From Acidobacteria bacterium Mor1 (GTDB taxonomy: Bacteria; Acidobacteriota; Polarisedimenticolia; Polarisedimenticolales; Polarisedimenticolaceae): a DNA stretch of 64,000 nt. Where the stretch lies: positions 3,189,350 to 3,253,349 of the forward strand of contig CP011806.1 in NCBI GenBank assembly GCA_001664505.1, given 5' to 3'. The position numbers and the translations under genes were made by a program. The notes beneath the pieces are model-generated. The model did no database searches. It was not told the origin of the DNA and saw nothing but the letters and a program-made list of their open reading frames with translations. Positions 24,344 through 32,948 of this stretch are shown here, in pieces (position 1 is the stretch's first letter; each line of letters begins with the position of its first letter).

Positions 24344-26878
24344 ATGGCGCAGAAGACCATCCTCCTGATCGACTACGATCCTCGCAGCATCGAGAGCATC
24401 AAGGGCCCGCTGGAAGAGGTTGGCTACCAGGTGGCCGTGGCCGGAGACGGCGTCGCGGGCATGGAAGCCTTCGAACAGCTCCGCCCCGCGATGGTCTTCG
24501 TCGAGGCCATGATCCCCAAGAAGCACGGCTTCGAGGTCTGCCAGGACCTGAAGAAGACCGAGCTCGGCAAGCAAACCCCGATCGCCATCGTCACGGCGGT
24601 CTACCGGGGCCAGAAGTACCGCAGTCAGGCCTTCCACAACTACCACTGCGACGAGTACCTGGAGAAACCGGTGGACCGGGACACCCTGTTGGCGGTGACC
24701 AAGAAGTTCGTCGAGGACCGCGCCGCTGCCATGGAAGCGGTTCAGCGCCAGCGCGCCGAAGAAGCCGATCCGGTGGTGACCTCCTCCGAGCCGGCCGGTG
24801 CCCCGGCCGTTGCGGCGAGCACCGCTGCATCCCCGGCGGAACCCGCCGGGGCCCAGGCTCAGGCCGCCCCGCCGGCAGCAACTCCGGCGTCGCAGCCGTC
24901 TGCGGCATCCCCTGCCGCCGGCCCGGCTTCGGGCATGGGCCAGGTCGGGGTGACTCCGGGCAAGCCCGGTGTCGAGAGCCTGGCCTGGGATGACCTGCTG
25001 GAAGACCCTCCGGCCGCCGCGGTCAAGAAGAAGTCCTCGGACTCACCGGTGGCGGGGCTGAGTGACGACGAAATCATGGAACGGCTCGATTCGATTCTCC
25101 CCGGTGACGCCCTGGGCGAAGCTCCGGAGATCGTCGAAGCGGTCGATTCTTCGCCGGGAGACGTCGACGACGGCGAAGCGCCTCAGATGGTGGCGGTCGA
25201 CCTGACCGAAGACGACTCGATGCCCGATCTCGACGCGGCGCTGGATGCCCTGGTTCCCGAGGATCTGCGCTCCTCCCCGGCCCCGGCCGAGGCGGAACCC
25301 GCTGCCCAGGCTCAGACGCCGCAGCCGAACGCCGACGCAGCCGAACCGGCGGCGGCGGAACCGGCTGCTGAACCGGCCCAGGCCGCGGCCTCGGCTCAGC
25401 CGACCCCTCCGGCCGAGGCCGAAGGCGAAGATACGGCGCTAACCGACGAGCTGGACCGGGCGGTGGACACCCTGCACATGGGCGCCGACCCGCAGCCGGT
25501 GCAGAAAAAGCCGGCCCAGGCCGCCACCGTCCCGGGCCCTGCATCCGGGCAGGGTCAGCCGGCAACCGAGGCGCCGGCCGAGAACCTGATCTCCTTCGAT
25601 CCCGATCGAAAGAAGAAAAAAGCCCAGGCCAACGCCGAGGACGCCGTCGCGGCGACGGCGGCTGCCGTTCAGGCCGCCATCGAGGCGGACGCCGCGCCCG
25701 TCGAACCCCAGAGCGACGGCAAGCGCTCGGGCATGCCCTGGATGATCGCCATCGCCGCGCTGGTCGTGCTGGGTGCCGGTGTCGGAGCCTACTTCATGCT
25801 CCAGGGAGGCTCCCCCTCCGGCGAATCCGCAGCCGCGACCCAACCGGCCGCCTCGAATCCGGCACCGGTCGAGAACGAGGCCACCCAGGTCCCGGCGGTC
25901 GGGGTCGGGACGCCTGCCGCCGAAGCCACCGACGATTCGCCACTGAAGCCCGAGACCCAGGCCACCGCCGACAACGACACTGCGGCTGCCGGCCAACCGG
26001 CCCGTGCGGAGGCTGAGCCCCAGACCCGGTCCCGGCCCACGCCGGCAGCGGCGAAGCCCTCGACCACGCCCTCGACCACGCCGACCCGCACCGCCGAGCG
26101 CCGCACAACCCCGCCGGTCAACGTGGAATCGAAACCGGCCCCTGCGAAGCCGGCACCCCGTCGCGAGGAAACCACCGCCGCCGCGAAAGAGCGCTGGGAG
26201 CGGACGCCCCCGGCCGAGAACAACACGCGTCAGGCCGCCTCGAAGTCGGCGGATCGCTCGGCCAACTCCGGCCAGGCCGCCCCTGTAAGAACCGCGCCAT
26301 CCCGCCCCGCCACCGACGAGGCCCAACCCGCCTCGGGCACGGCGAACCCCGGCGCCGTCGATTCGAGCAACCCGGCCGACACGAAGCCGGCGGAGCAGTC
26401 GGCGACGCAAGGGTCGGCCGCTTCCAACGATCCGGCTCCGAGCCGGGTCGAGAGCCAGCCGACTCGCGAACCGGTCCGGCAACCGGAAACCCGGACGACC
26501 TCTCAGCCGGTCACCACGCCGGCGCCCACTCCGGCGGCCAAGGTCGCCGAGCCCGCACCGAAGCTCCCCGAGGTGCCCCGCACCACCCGCGGACAGCTGG
26601 TCGATCTGACGTCGGTCGATCGGGCGCCCGAGGCCCTGAGCAAGGTCGCACCGGTCTACCCGCCCGCCGCGAAGCGCGCCCGGCGCCAGGGTGAGGTCGA
26701 GTTGATGCTGCTGATCAACGAGAACGGCCAGGTCGCCGACATCGAGGTGGTCCGCGGAGTCAAGATGTTCGAGAAATCGGCCATCGCCGCCGCGGAGCAG
26801 TGGACCTACCGCCCGGCTCAAAAGGACGGGGTCGATGTGAAGGTCTGGATCGCCGAGCGCATCGCCTTCACCCTCTAG
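24344..26878 (+). CDS. Receiver-TonB fusion protein with a Glu-substituted receiver domain
   Basis: An 844-residue protein joining three parts. Residues 1-120 are a CheY-like receiver: D10/D12 acidic pair, T84 and K108 are present, but the phosphoacceptor position is Glu54 (VFVEAMIPKKHG), so it probably cannot be phosphorylated normally. A long Ala/Pro/Glu-rich region follows, then one membrane segment (about 464-486). A second Pro/Ala/Thr-rich stretch probably spans the periplasm. Residues 761-844 are a TonB C-terminal domain (KVAPVYPPAAKRARRQG to EQWTYRPA). It would energise TonB-dependent transport from the inner membrane. btuFCD follow on the same strand and a BtuB lies nearby. No exbB/exbD is seen in the window. 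ATG 24344 has GGGAAGG upstream. Confidence 0.88.
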   Translation: MAQKTILLIDYDPRSIESIKGPLEEVGYQVAVAGDGVAGMEAFEQLRPAMVFVEAMIPKKHGFEVCQDLKKTELGKQTPIAIVTAVYRGQKYRSQAFHNYHCDEYLEKPVDRDTLLAVTKKFVEDRAAAMEAVQRQRAEEADPVVTSSEPAGAPAVAASTAASPAEPAGAQAQAAPPAATPASQPSAASPAAGPASGMGQVGVTPGKPGVESLAWDDLLEDPPAAAVKKKSSDSPVAGLSDDEIMERLDSILPGDALGEAPEIVEAVDSSPGDVDDGEAPQMVAVDLTEDDSMPDLDAALDALVPEDLRSSPAPAEAEPAAQAQTPQPNADAAEPAAAEPAAEPAQAAASAQPTPPAEAEGEDTALTDELDRAVDTLHMGADPQPVQKKPAQAATVPGPASGQGQPATEAPAENLISFDPDRKKKKAQANAEDAVAATAAAVQAAIEADAAPVEPQSDGKRSGMPWMIAIAALVVLGAGVGAYFMLQGGSPSGESAAATQPAASNPAPVENEATQVPAVGVGTPAAEATDDSPLKPETQATADNDTAAAGQPARAEAEPQTRSRPTPAAAKPSTTPSTTPTRTAERRTTPPVNVESKPAPAKPAPRREETTAAAKERWERTPPAENNTRQAASKSADRSANSGQAAPVRTAPSRPATDEAQPASGTANPGAVDSSNPADTKPAEQSATQGSAASNDPAPSRVESQPTREPVRQPETRTTSQPVTTPAPTPAAKVAEPAPKLPEVPRTTRGQLVDLTSVDRAPEALSKVAPVYPPAAKRARRQGEVELMLLINENGQVADIEVVRGVKMFEKSAIAAAEQWTYRPAQKDGVDVKVWIAERIAFTL

Positions 26879-26952
26879 CCGGCACGGGTCACTAACCCGC
26901 ACCCACGGGGCCGCTCGACGCGCTATTCTTGCGGGTCGAGGTGACGGCCCTG

Positions 26953-27861
26953 ATGAGAAAGACGAACGAGATCCCGCCCGCGGCCGGCCGGCTGTTGCCG
27001 ATCCTCTGGATCGTGCTGCTTGCCTGTCTCGCATGTGGGTCGCCCCAGCAGGAATCCTCCGGCGATGCCTCGCAAGACGCCCCCCCCCGGCGCATCGTCT
27101 CGCTCACCCCTTCGATTACCGAGATCCTGTTCGCCCTCGGCCTCGGTGAGCGGATCGTCGGAGTGACCCAGTTCTGCGACTGGCCCGCGGAAGCCGCCGC
27201 CAAACCGCAGGTCGGCGGCTACTCCAACCCTTCGATCGAAAGCGTGCTGGCCCAACGCCCCGACCTGGTCCTGGTCAGCCCCAACACCGGCAACCGGGAA
27301 GCCGCTCTTGCCATCGAGCGAGCGGGGGTTCGCCTCGAAGTTATCGAGGGGGACAGCCTGGAAGAGACCTACCTGGCGGTTCGACAGGTCGCCGACGCCG
27401 CCGGGGTACCCGAGGAAGGCCAGCGCCTCGCCGCCGAGATCCGAGCACGGATCGATGAAGCGGGACGCCGGGTCGCCGGCCGCGAGCCGGTGCCCGCGCT
27501 GTTCTCGGTGCAGCTCGAGCCGATGATCGCGGCGGGCTCCGACACGTTGATCTCGGAGCTGCTCGAAGCCGCCGGCGGCCGCAACGTGGTTCAGGCCGAG
27601 GGCTACCCCCGGCTCGGGATCGAGACCGTGCTTCAGAGCGGCCCCGCGGTGGTGTTCCAGACCCGTATGGGCATGGAGGCCGAAGAAGAACGGGCGTTGA
27701 CCGATGCCTTCTGGCAACGCTGGCCGGCGCTGCCGGCGGTACGCGACGGCAGGGTCGCCCTGATCGATGCCTCGATCGCGACTCGACCGGGGCCGCGGAT
27801 CGCCGACGCCGTCGATGAGCTCGCCCGCCGGCTACACCCCGAGGCATTCGAAACCCCGTGA
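26953..27861 (+). CDS. btuF: Cobalamin ABC transporter substrate-binding lipoprotein, BtuF-like
   Basis: A 302-residue periplasmic binding protein. The signal peptide ends at a lipobox (Cys25 in VLLAC or Cys28 in CLAC), so it is probably a lipoprotein. The helical-backbone fold of the BtuF/FhuD class is indicated by RIVSLTPSITEILFALG, GVTQFCDWP, NPSIESVLAQRPDLVL and the C-terminal RPGPRIADAVDELA. The CDWP segment is frequent in cobalamin-binding members. I chose ATG 26953 (CGAGGTGA ten bases upstream) over a GTG at 26929. A siderophore or heme substrate is the alternative; the riboswitch-controlled BtuB nearby favours B12. Confidence 0.85.
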   Translation: MRKTNEIPPAAGRLLPILWIVLLACLACGSPQQESSGDASQDAPPRRIVSLTPSITEILFALGLGERIVGVTQFCDWPAEAAAKPQVGGYSNPSIESVLAQRPDLVLVSPNTGNREAALAIERAGVRLEVIEGDSLEETYLAVRQVADAAGVPEEGQRLAAEIRARIDEAGRRVAGREPVPALFSVQLEPMIAAGSDTLISELLEAAGGRNVVQAEGYPRLGIETVLQSGPAVVFQTRMGMEAEEERALTDAFWQRWPALPAVRDGRVALIDASIATRPGPRIADAVDELARRLHPEAFETP

Positions 27862-28871
27862 GGCCCAGGGCGCTCATGGCGCTGCCGTTGCTGCTGGCGC
27901 TGCTACCGATCTCCCTGTTGCTGGGTCTCGGCATCGGCACCAGCGGCGCGGGTTGGTCGGACTTACCCGGATTGTGGAACGACGACGCCGACCCGGTCGT
28001 GCGTCAGATCCTGATCGACGTGCGCCTGCCCCGGGTGTTGCTCGCCGCACTGGTCGGCGCCGCCCTCGCCGCCGCCGGCGTGGCCTACCAGGGCGTGTTG
28101 CGTAACCCGCTGGCCGACCCGTTCATCCTGGGTGTCTCCGGCGGCTCCGCACTCGGTGCCGTGCTGTTCGGCGCGGCGGCGGGCGCCACCTCCCTCGGCG
28201 TGCTCGGCCGGCCGGCAGCAGGATTCGGCGGCGCGCTGGTCACGCTCTTTCTACTGTTCCGGCTGGCCCGGCTCGGCGGCCGCACCGGGCCCACCACGTT
28301 GCTGCTGGTCGGTGTCGTACTCAACGCCATCGCTTCGGCATTGATCCTGTTCGTGATCACCGCCGGTGATCCGGCGCGCTTCCAGGGTGAGTTCTTCTAT
28401 CTGATCGGCCGCATCCCGCCGCAACCGCTCTCGACCCTGCTGGCCATCGCGATCTGGCTGGCCCTGGGCCTCGCGGTGCTGGCGACCCAGAGCCATCGAC
28501 TCAACCTGCTGGCTCTCGGTGAAGATGCCGCGGGACAGCTCGGCGTCGATCCCGAGCGTTCGATGTGGATCACGGTGCTCGCCGCGTCACTGGTTACCGC
28601 GGCGGCTGTAGCCTTCACCGGACTGGTCGGGTTCGTCGGCCTGATCGTGCCCCACATCGTGCGCACGCTGCTCGGGCCGGACCACCGCATTCTGTTGCCC
28701 TGCGCGACCCTCGCCGGCGCCTCCTTTCTCGTGTTGGCCGATTCGGCCGCGCGAGTCGTTGCCGCTCCGGTGGAAATTCCCGTCGGGGTACTGACGACCC
28801 TGATCGGCGGCCCCTTCTTCCTGGTGCTGTTCCTGCGTCACCTGCGAGAGGAGGGCGGCGCCGTGGGGTAG
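27858..28871 (+). CDS. btuC: Cobalamin ABC transporter permease, BtuC-like (FecCD family)
   Basis: A 337-residue permease with about ten membrane segments. Typical FecCD motifs are RLPRVLLAALVGAALAAAG near the N-terminus, NPLADPFILGVSGGSALGA, GFVGLIVPHIVRTLLGPDHR (the coupling helix region) and EIPVGVLTTLIGGPFFLVL at the end. The GTG start overlaps the btuF stop by four bases. The gene ends in a GTGGGGTAG context just before the ATPase coding sequence. Confidence 0.92.
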   Translation: MRPRALMALPLLLALLPISLLLGLGIGTSGAGWSDLPGLWNDDADPVVRQILIDVRLPRVLLAALVGAALAAAGVAYQGVLRNPLADPFILGVSGGSALGAVLFGAAAGATSLGVLGRPAAGFGGALVTLFLLFRLARLGGRTGPTTLLLVGVVLNAIASALILFVITAGDPARFQGEFFYLIGRIPPQPLSTLLAIAIWLALGLAVLATQSHRLNLLALGEDAAGQLGVDPERSMWITVLAASLVTAAAVAFTGLVGFVGLIVPHIVRTLLGPDHRILLPCATLAGASFLVLADSAARVVAAPVEIPVGVLTTLIGGPFFLVLFLRHLREEGGAVG

Positions 28872-28873
28872 CT

Positions 28874-29665
28874 CTGGAACTGCAGCAGGTCGACTTCGAC
28901 TACGGGCGCGGACCGCTGCTGCAGGATGTCACCTTCCGCATCGACGCCGGCGAGATGACCGGCCTGCTCGGCGCCAACGGTGCCGGCAAGACGACACTGG
29001 TGCGTCTGGCCTCCGGTCAACTCCAGTGCCGCCGGGGTACCGTGCGCCTCGACGGCGACGATGTATCCCGCCTGACGCCGCGGGACCGCGCCCGGCGCAT
29101 CGCCGTGGTGCCCCAGGAAACCCGGCTGACCTTCGGCTTCGATGTCGAACAGGTGGTCGCCATGGGACGCGCCCCTCACCAGGGACGCCTGGGGCTGGAA
29201 CGCCCCGAAGACCGCAGGGTCATCGAGGAGTCGATGGAGCTCACCGGCGTCGCCGATCTCCGGCGGCGTCCGTTCCAGCAGTTGTCGGGAGGAGAACGGC
29301 AACGTGTGGTGATCGCCCGGGCGTTGGCGCAACAGGCGTCGCTCCTGCTCCTCGACGAACCGACGGCCTTTCTCGATCTGCGGCACCGGGTCGAGACCTA
29401 TGAACTGTTGCGGCGGCTGCATCGTGACGACGGGCCGGCGATCCTGCTGGTGAGCCACGACCTGAACATGACCGCGCGCTACTGTTCCCGCTTGCTGCTC
29501 CTCGGCGAAGGCCGGCTTCTGGCCGACGGCGCTCCGGGCGAGGTGTTGAACCGGGAGCTGATCCGTCAGGCCTACGGCGTGGACAACCAGGTATTGCAGG
29601 ATCCGCTCTACGGTCATCCCTACGTCGTGCCTCTCGGCGGCGATGACCGGGAGCCCGCATCGTGA
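28874..29665 (+). CDS. btuD: Cobalamin ABC transporter ATP-binding protein, BtuD-like; no canonical start codon
   Basis: ABC ATPase of about 263 residues. Walker A is GANGAGKTT (33-41 from the CTG), the signature is LSGGERQRV, Walker B is LLLLDEPTAFLD and the H-loop is LLVSHDL. The family sequence begins at VALELQQVDFDYG, yet this frame has no ATG, GTG or TTG between an ATG far back in btuC (28565) and the conserved region. The coordinate given is CTG 28874. Alternatives are a -1 ribosomal shift on GGGG (28865-28868) that would fuse BtuC to BtuD, or a base error in the sequence. The 3' end overlaps roxA. Confidence 0.88.
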   Translation: MELQQVDFDYGRGPLLQDVTFRIDAGEMTGLLGANGAGKTTLVRLASGQLQCRRGTVRLDGDDVSRLTPRDRARRIAVVPQETRLTFGFDVEQVVAMGRAPHQGRLGLERPEDRRVIEESMELTGVADLRRRPFQQLSGGERQRVVIARALAQQASLLLLDEPTAFLDLRHRVETYELLRRLHRDDGPAILLVSHDLNMTARYCSRLLLLGEGRLLADGAPGEVLNRELIRQAYGVDNQVLQDPLYGHPYVVPLGGDDREPAS

Positions 29666-30855
29666 ACCGACCGAGCCCTTTCGGCGAAGTGTCCGTCGAC
29701 ACCTTCCTGAGCCGCTACTGGCAGCGCGAACCGCTGATGGTTCGCCGGGCGATCGAACCCGCGGACTACCCGGCGCCCGGCCGGGATCAACTGATCGCCG
29801 CCGCCGTCGACGGCGCACCGGCACGGTTGGTCGTGATACCGGGCCCCGAACAGGTCTGGTCGGTGCACCGCGAGCCCTTTCGGAGGGAGGACTTCGAACG
29901 GCTGCCCCGAGAGGGTTGGACGCTGTTGGTTCAGGAGAGCGACCGGCTGTTCGCCGGCTGCCGCCGGCTGCAAGAGCGTTTCCGCTTCATTCCCAACTGG
30001 CGGACCGACGACGTGATGACCAGCTACGCCGGCGACGGCGCCGGTGTCGGCCCACACGTCGATCGCTACGACGTGGTGCTCTATCAGGCCGCCGGCCGGC
30101 GGCGGTGGCGCATCGAATCGAAGCCGCGGAGGAATCCCGCACTGCGCAACGACACGGCGCTGCCGCTACTGGATCGTTTCGAACCGGACCGGGAGTGGAT
30201 CCTCGAGGCGGGCGATCTGCTCTATCTCCCGGCGGGGATTCCTCACGACGGCGTCGCGCTCGGCGAGTCGACCACCTGCTCCGTCGGCTTTCGCACGCCC
30301 GACCTGCGGGAGCTGGTCTCCGGCTTCGTCCGCGAACTTCCCCCGAGCGAGCTATCGCAGATCGCGCAGGCGGCGGAAGCCGAGCCCGGCACCCATGGAG
30401 TCATGGATCGCTCGCGGCCGGGCGAACTCTCCGACGCCGACCGTGCAGGTCTGCGAGCGACCATGCGACGGGTGTTCGCCGACGACGATCGTCTCGACCG
30501 TTGGATCGCCCGCTTCGTGACCCAACCCCGGCGCGGACTACGCGCTTCGGGACAACGGCCCCGCGACATCGACCATCTGCGCCGCCTGCTCGACCAGGGG
30601 CATGAGCTGCAGCGCAGCGCCACCGCCCACTTCAGCTGGTACGAGGACGGCGAGGGCAACACACAGTTGTTCGTCGGAGGGGAGCGCTATGAGCTGGGGC
30701 AGGCGGGCCGCGGAACCGCCGAATTGCTCTGCGGCGAGCAAGCGCTCGATCGAATCACCCTGGCCCCGCTGCTCTCCGATGCCCTCGGAGCCTTCGTGCT
30801 GCTGGATCTGATGGCCCGCGGCTATCTGCGGGCGGCAGCTCCGGCCGAAGGCTGA
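29662..30855 (+). CDS. roxA: Ribosomal oxygenase, RoxA/YcfD-like cupin (JmjC) protein
   Basis: Fe(II)/2-oxoglutarate-dependent oxygenase of 397 residues, related to E. coli YcfD, which hydroxylates an arginine of ribosomal protein uL16. The iron facial triad is visible: His132 and Asp134 in GPHVDRYDVVL and His195 in PAGIPHDGV. The surrounding GRRRWRIES and the C-terminal winged-helix-like region match the bacterial ROX group. GTG 29662 overlaps the btuD stop, so it is translated from the btu transcript. The 3' end overlaps the convergent exported protein gene by 34 bases. Function on the ribosome is inferred from family. Confidence 0.87.
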   Translation: MNRPSPFGEVSVDTFLSRYWQREPLMVRRAIEPADYPAPGRDQLIAAAVDGAPARLVVIPGPEQVWSVHREPFRREDFERLPREGWTLLVQESDRLFAGCRRLQERFRFIPNWRTDDVMTSYAGDGAGVGPHVDRYDVVLYQAAGRRRWRIESKPRRNPALRNDTALPLLDRFEPDREWILEAGDLLYLPAGIPHDGVALGESTTCSVGFRTPDLRELVSGFVRELPPSELSQIAQAAEAEPGTHGVMDRSRPGELSDADRAGLRATMRRVFADDDRLDRWIARFVTQPRRGLRASGQRPRDIDHLRRLLDQGHELQRSATAHFSWYEDGEGNTQLFVGGERYELGQAGRGTAELLCGEQALDRITLAPLLSDALGAFVLLDLMARGYLRAAAPAEG

Positions 30856-31388
30856 CCCGGCCGGCGAAGGGCCAGACCGAACTCCAGGACCAGTCTCTCG
30901 TCGTCGACCCGCACCTCCTGGACGAACAGCGAGACCTGGGTCTCCTCGCCGAGGGCCGGAAGCGACCCGCGTAGCGACCGGGGCAAGGCCACCACCGGCA
31001 TCCACGCCGCCACGTCGACGGCAGCGGGCAACCCGACGTCGGCCGAAGCCTGCTCGGCAACCAGCCGCACCGTTCCATCGAGACGATCGACCTGCGGGAC
31101 GTAGCGTGCCGCCAGGTTGCCGGACAGCGGCCCGGCGTGGAACGGCACGTCGACCTCGACGCCCCCTTCGGTGAAGCGCGGCGGGCGAGACCGCTCGAAG
31201 CGCAGCGGGATCGAACCGGCGCCGGGAAGCTCCACGGTGCGCGGCTGTGCCAGGGCGGCCTCGAACACCGCGTGAATCGCGCCGCGGTCCAACGAGAGCT
31301 CACCGGCACCGCCGGCGAGGCAGGGAACGATCGATGCCCACGCGAACACCGCGAGAGCGGCACACCATCGCAGCGATTGTCGACCCAT
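30822..31388 (-). CDS. Exported protein of unknown function
   Basis: A 188-residue protein I do not recognise. An N-terminal signal peptide (RRQS-like basic start, hydrophobic core, cleavage near CLAGGAG) directs it out of the cytoplasm. The rest alternates hydrophobic and polar residues as in an all-beta or lipid-binding-protein-like fold (e.g. GTVRLVAEQASADVGL). There are no Cys pairs or catalytic motifs. It begins nine bases after the lipoprotein gene and may be the last gene of the riboswitch-led transcript. Confidence 0.6.
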   Translation of the reverse strand: MGRQSLRWCAALAVFAWASIVPCLAGGAGELSLDRGAIHAVFEAALAQPRTVELPGAGSIPLRFERSRPPRFTEGGVEVDVPFHAGPLSGNLAARYVPQVDRLDGTVRLVAEQASADVGLPAAVDVAAWMPVVALPRSLRGSLPALGEETQVSLFVQEVRVDDERLVLEFGLALRRPGQPSAGAAARR

Positions 31389-31397
31389 CGGGAACTC

Positions 31398-32948
31398 CTA
31401 GTCGAGGGCTTCGATTGCGAACGGGGGCAATCCGAGGTTCACGCAGCCCAGCGCGGTCTCGGCATCCTGGGGATCGGCAGGTATCCGATAGAGGCAGACC
31501 TTCGGCTCGACGAAGGAACGCTCGGGCACCGCCAAGAGGCCGCTGCCGCCGAGCGCAATCTCGGGCAAGAAGTCGGGAGTGCTGCGCACCGTGCGCAAGG
31601 GCCTGGCGGCGACCGGATCGAAGGCCACCACCGAGCTACGGAACTGCTCGTCGACGACGATGGTGTAGCCGAGCCCCGGCGAGACCATCGCCAACCCACC
31701 GATGTTGCCGCCGGCGTCGTCGTCATCCAGGGCCCAGGACTCCACCGCCCAGTCCACCGGATCCACGACCACCACGCCGCCGGAGAGTTCCCGGGGCACG
31801 AGCCCGGGGAAGATGCCGGCCAACGCCACGTACAGCCGCTCCCCGTCGGGTGTCTCCACGACCTCGATCACCCCCGGGTTCTTGCCGCCGAGTGCCACCA
31901 CACCGGCCACGCTGTCCGTGTCGGGATCGATCACCGCCAGCTTTCCCTCGGCGTAGCGGGTGAAGGTGCGATCGATATCCTGCATGCCGGCGAAGACGTA
32001 GCCGCCGGCATAGGCCAGGCGATCGAGCCGTGGAGTGCCGTCCCGGTTCTCCGCCTCTTCCTCCAGCGGAATCGAGGCGCGGACAGTGCCCCCCTTGGGC
32101 GTGAACCGGGCCACGTCATCGAAGGGCGGCTCGTAACGGCTGACGAAGGCGCGCTCGTCGTCGAGCATCAGCACGTCATGGGGATTGGAGCCGGCCCCGG
32201 TCCCCGCTTGCCACGCCGTTCGGAACCCGTCGTCGGGATCGAGACGCTGCAGGTTGTCGAAGGTGAAGCGGTTGATCACGAACACCGCGCCGCCGGTGAC
32301 CCGCAACTCGGGATCGGAGCTGACCAGTTCCAAACCGTCGGTCAGGCGCAGCTCCCGTTGCTTGACCCAGGCGACCTCGGCGACCTGGCCGCTGGCGAAG
32401 AAGTCGGTGGTGGTCAGGAGAAAGCGCTGGCGGCGCCAGCCGGCGAACGTACCCGGCAGGCCGCTCTGGCTCTCCCATGATTCGCCGGCAACCGACCAGC
32501 CGCCGTCGATGCTGTCGCCACGCACCGTCAGTTCGAAAACCGTGTCGGCGACCCGCAGCGGCCCGATGCGGCCGGTGGTCCACGACGTAGGCGAGGCAAA
32601 CACCGTCGTACCGCCGTTGACCGAAAGATCCTCCACCGTGCCGCTGGCCTGGTCCCAGCGGGCGAGACCGGGCTCGACCTTCGCGAACCGTTCGCCGAAG
32701 CCACCGGCCTCGACGTGCAGCGTCAATTCGAGTTCGACGCCACGCTGCACCGCGCCCTGGATCAAGAGCTGAGGCAAGGTCACTTCCAGATCGATCACCT
32801 GCCCCAGCGCGGCGGCCGGTGCGCCGGTGGTCGGCAGGTCCGGCGGCGAGTAGTCACTGCCGCACCCGCAGACGGCGACGAGCGACAGCGACAGCGCCGC
32901 CGACAGGCCCAGGCCCTTGAAGCGCCGGAGCATCGCGGTCCCGATCAT
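31398..32948 (-). CDS. Surface-type lipoprotein, probable beta-propeller, next to BtuB
   Basis: A 516-residue lipoprotein. The signal peptide has RRFK, a hydrophobic core and a lipobox (Cys27 or Cys29 in VAVCGCGS). The C-terminal half has repeated blade-like stretches (GGYVFAGMQ, GKLAVIDPDTDSVAGVV, GERLYVALAG, GGVVVVDPVDWAVESW, VVAFDPVAARPLRTV), as in YncE-type propellers. The N-terminal 200 residues are a separate beta-rich part. In Bacteroidetes a propeller lipoprotein, BtuG, caps BtuB and binds B12; this gene is coupled to btuB by an ATGA overlap and could have the same job, but homology to BtuG cannot be shown here. Confidence 0.72.
   Translation of the reverse strand: MIGTAMLRRFKGLGLSAALSLSLVAVCGCGSDYSPPDLPTTGAPAAALGQVIDLEVTLPQLLIQGAVQRGVELELTLHVEAGGFGERFAKVEPGLARWDQASGTVEDLSVNGGTTVFASPTSWTTGRIGPLRVADTVFELTVRGDSIDGGWSVAGESWESQSGLPGTFAGWRRQRFLLTTTDFFASGQVAEVAWVKQRELRLTDGLELVSSDPELRVTGGAVFVINRFTFDNLQRLDPDDGFRTAWQAGTGAGSNPHDVLMLDDERAFVSRYEPPFDDVARFTPKGGTVRASIPLEEEAENRDGTPRLDRLAYAGGYVFAGMQDIDRTFTRYAEGKLAVIDPDTDSVAGVVALGGKNPGVIEVVETPDGERLYVALAGIFPGLVPRELSGGVVVVDPVDWAVESWALDDDDAGGNIGGLAMVSPGLGYTIVVDEQFRSSVVAFDPVAARPLRTVRSTPDFLPEIALGGSGLLAVPERSFVEPKVCLYRIPADPQDAETALGCVNLGLPPFAIEALD

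Noticed and set aside
28565-28873. ATG 28565 as the true start of btuD
   Set aside because: It would add about 100 Arg-rich residues read out of frame from btuC, with no similarity to ABC ATPases.
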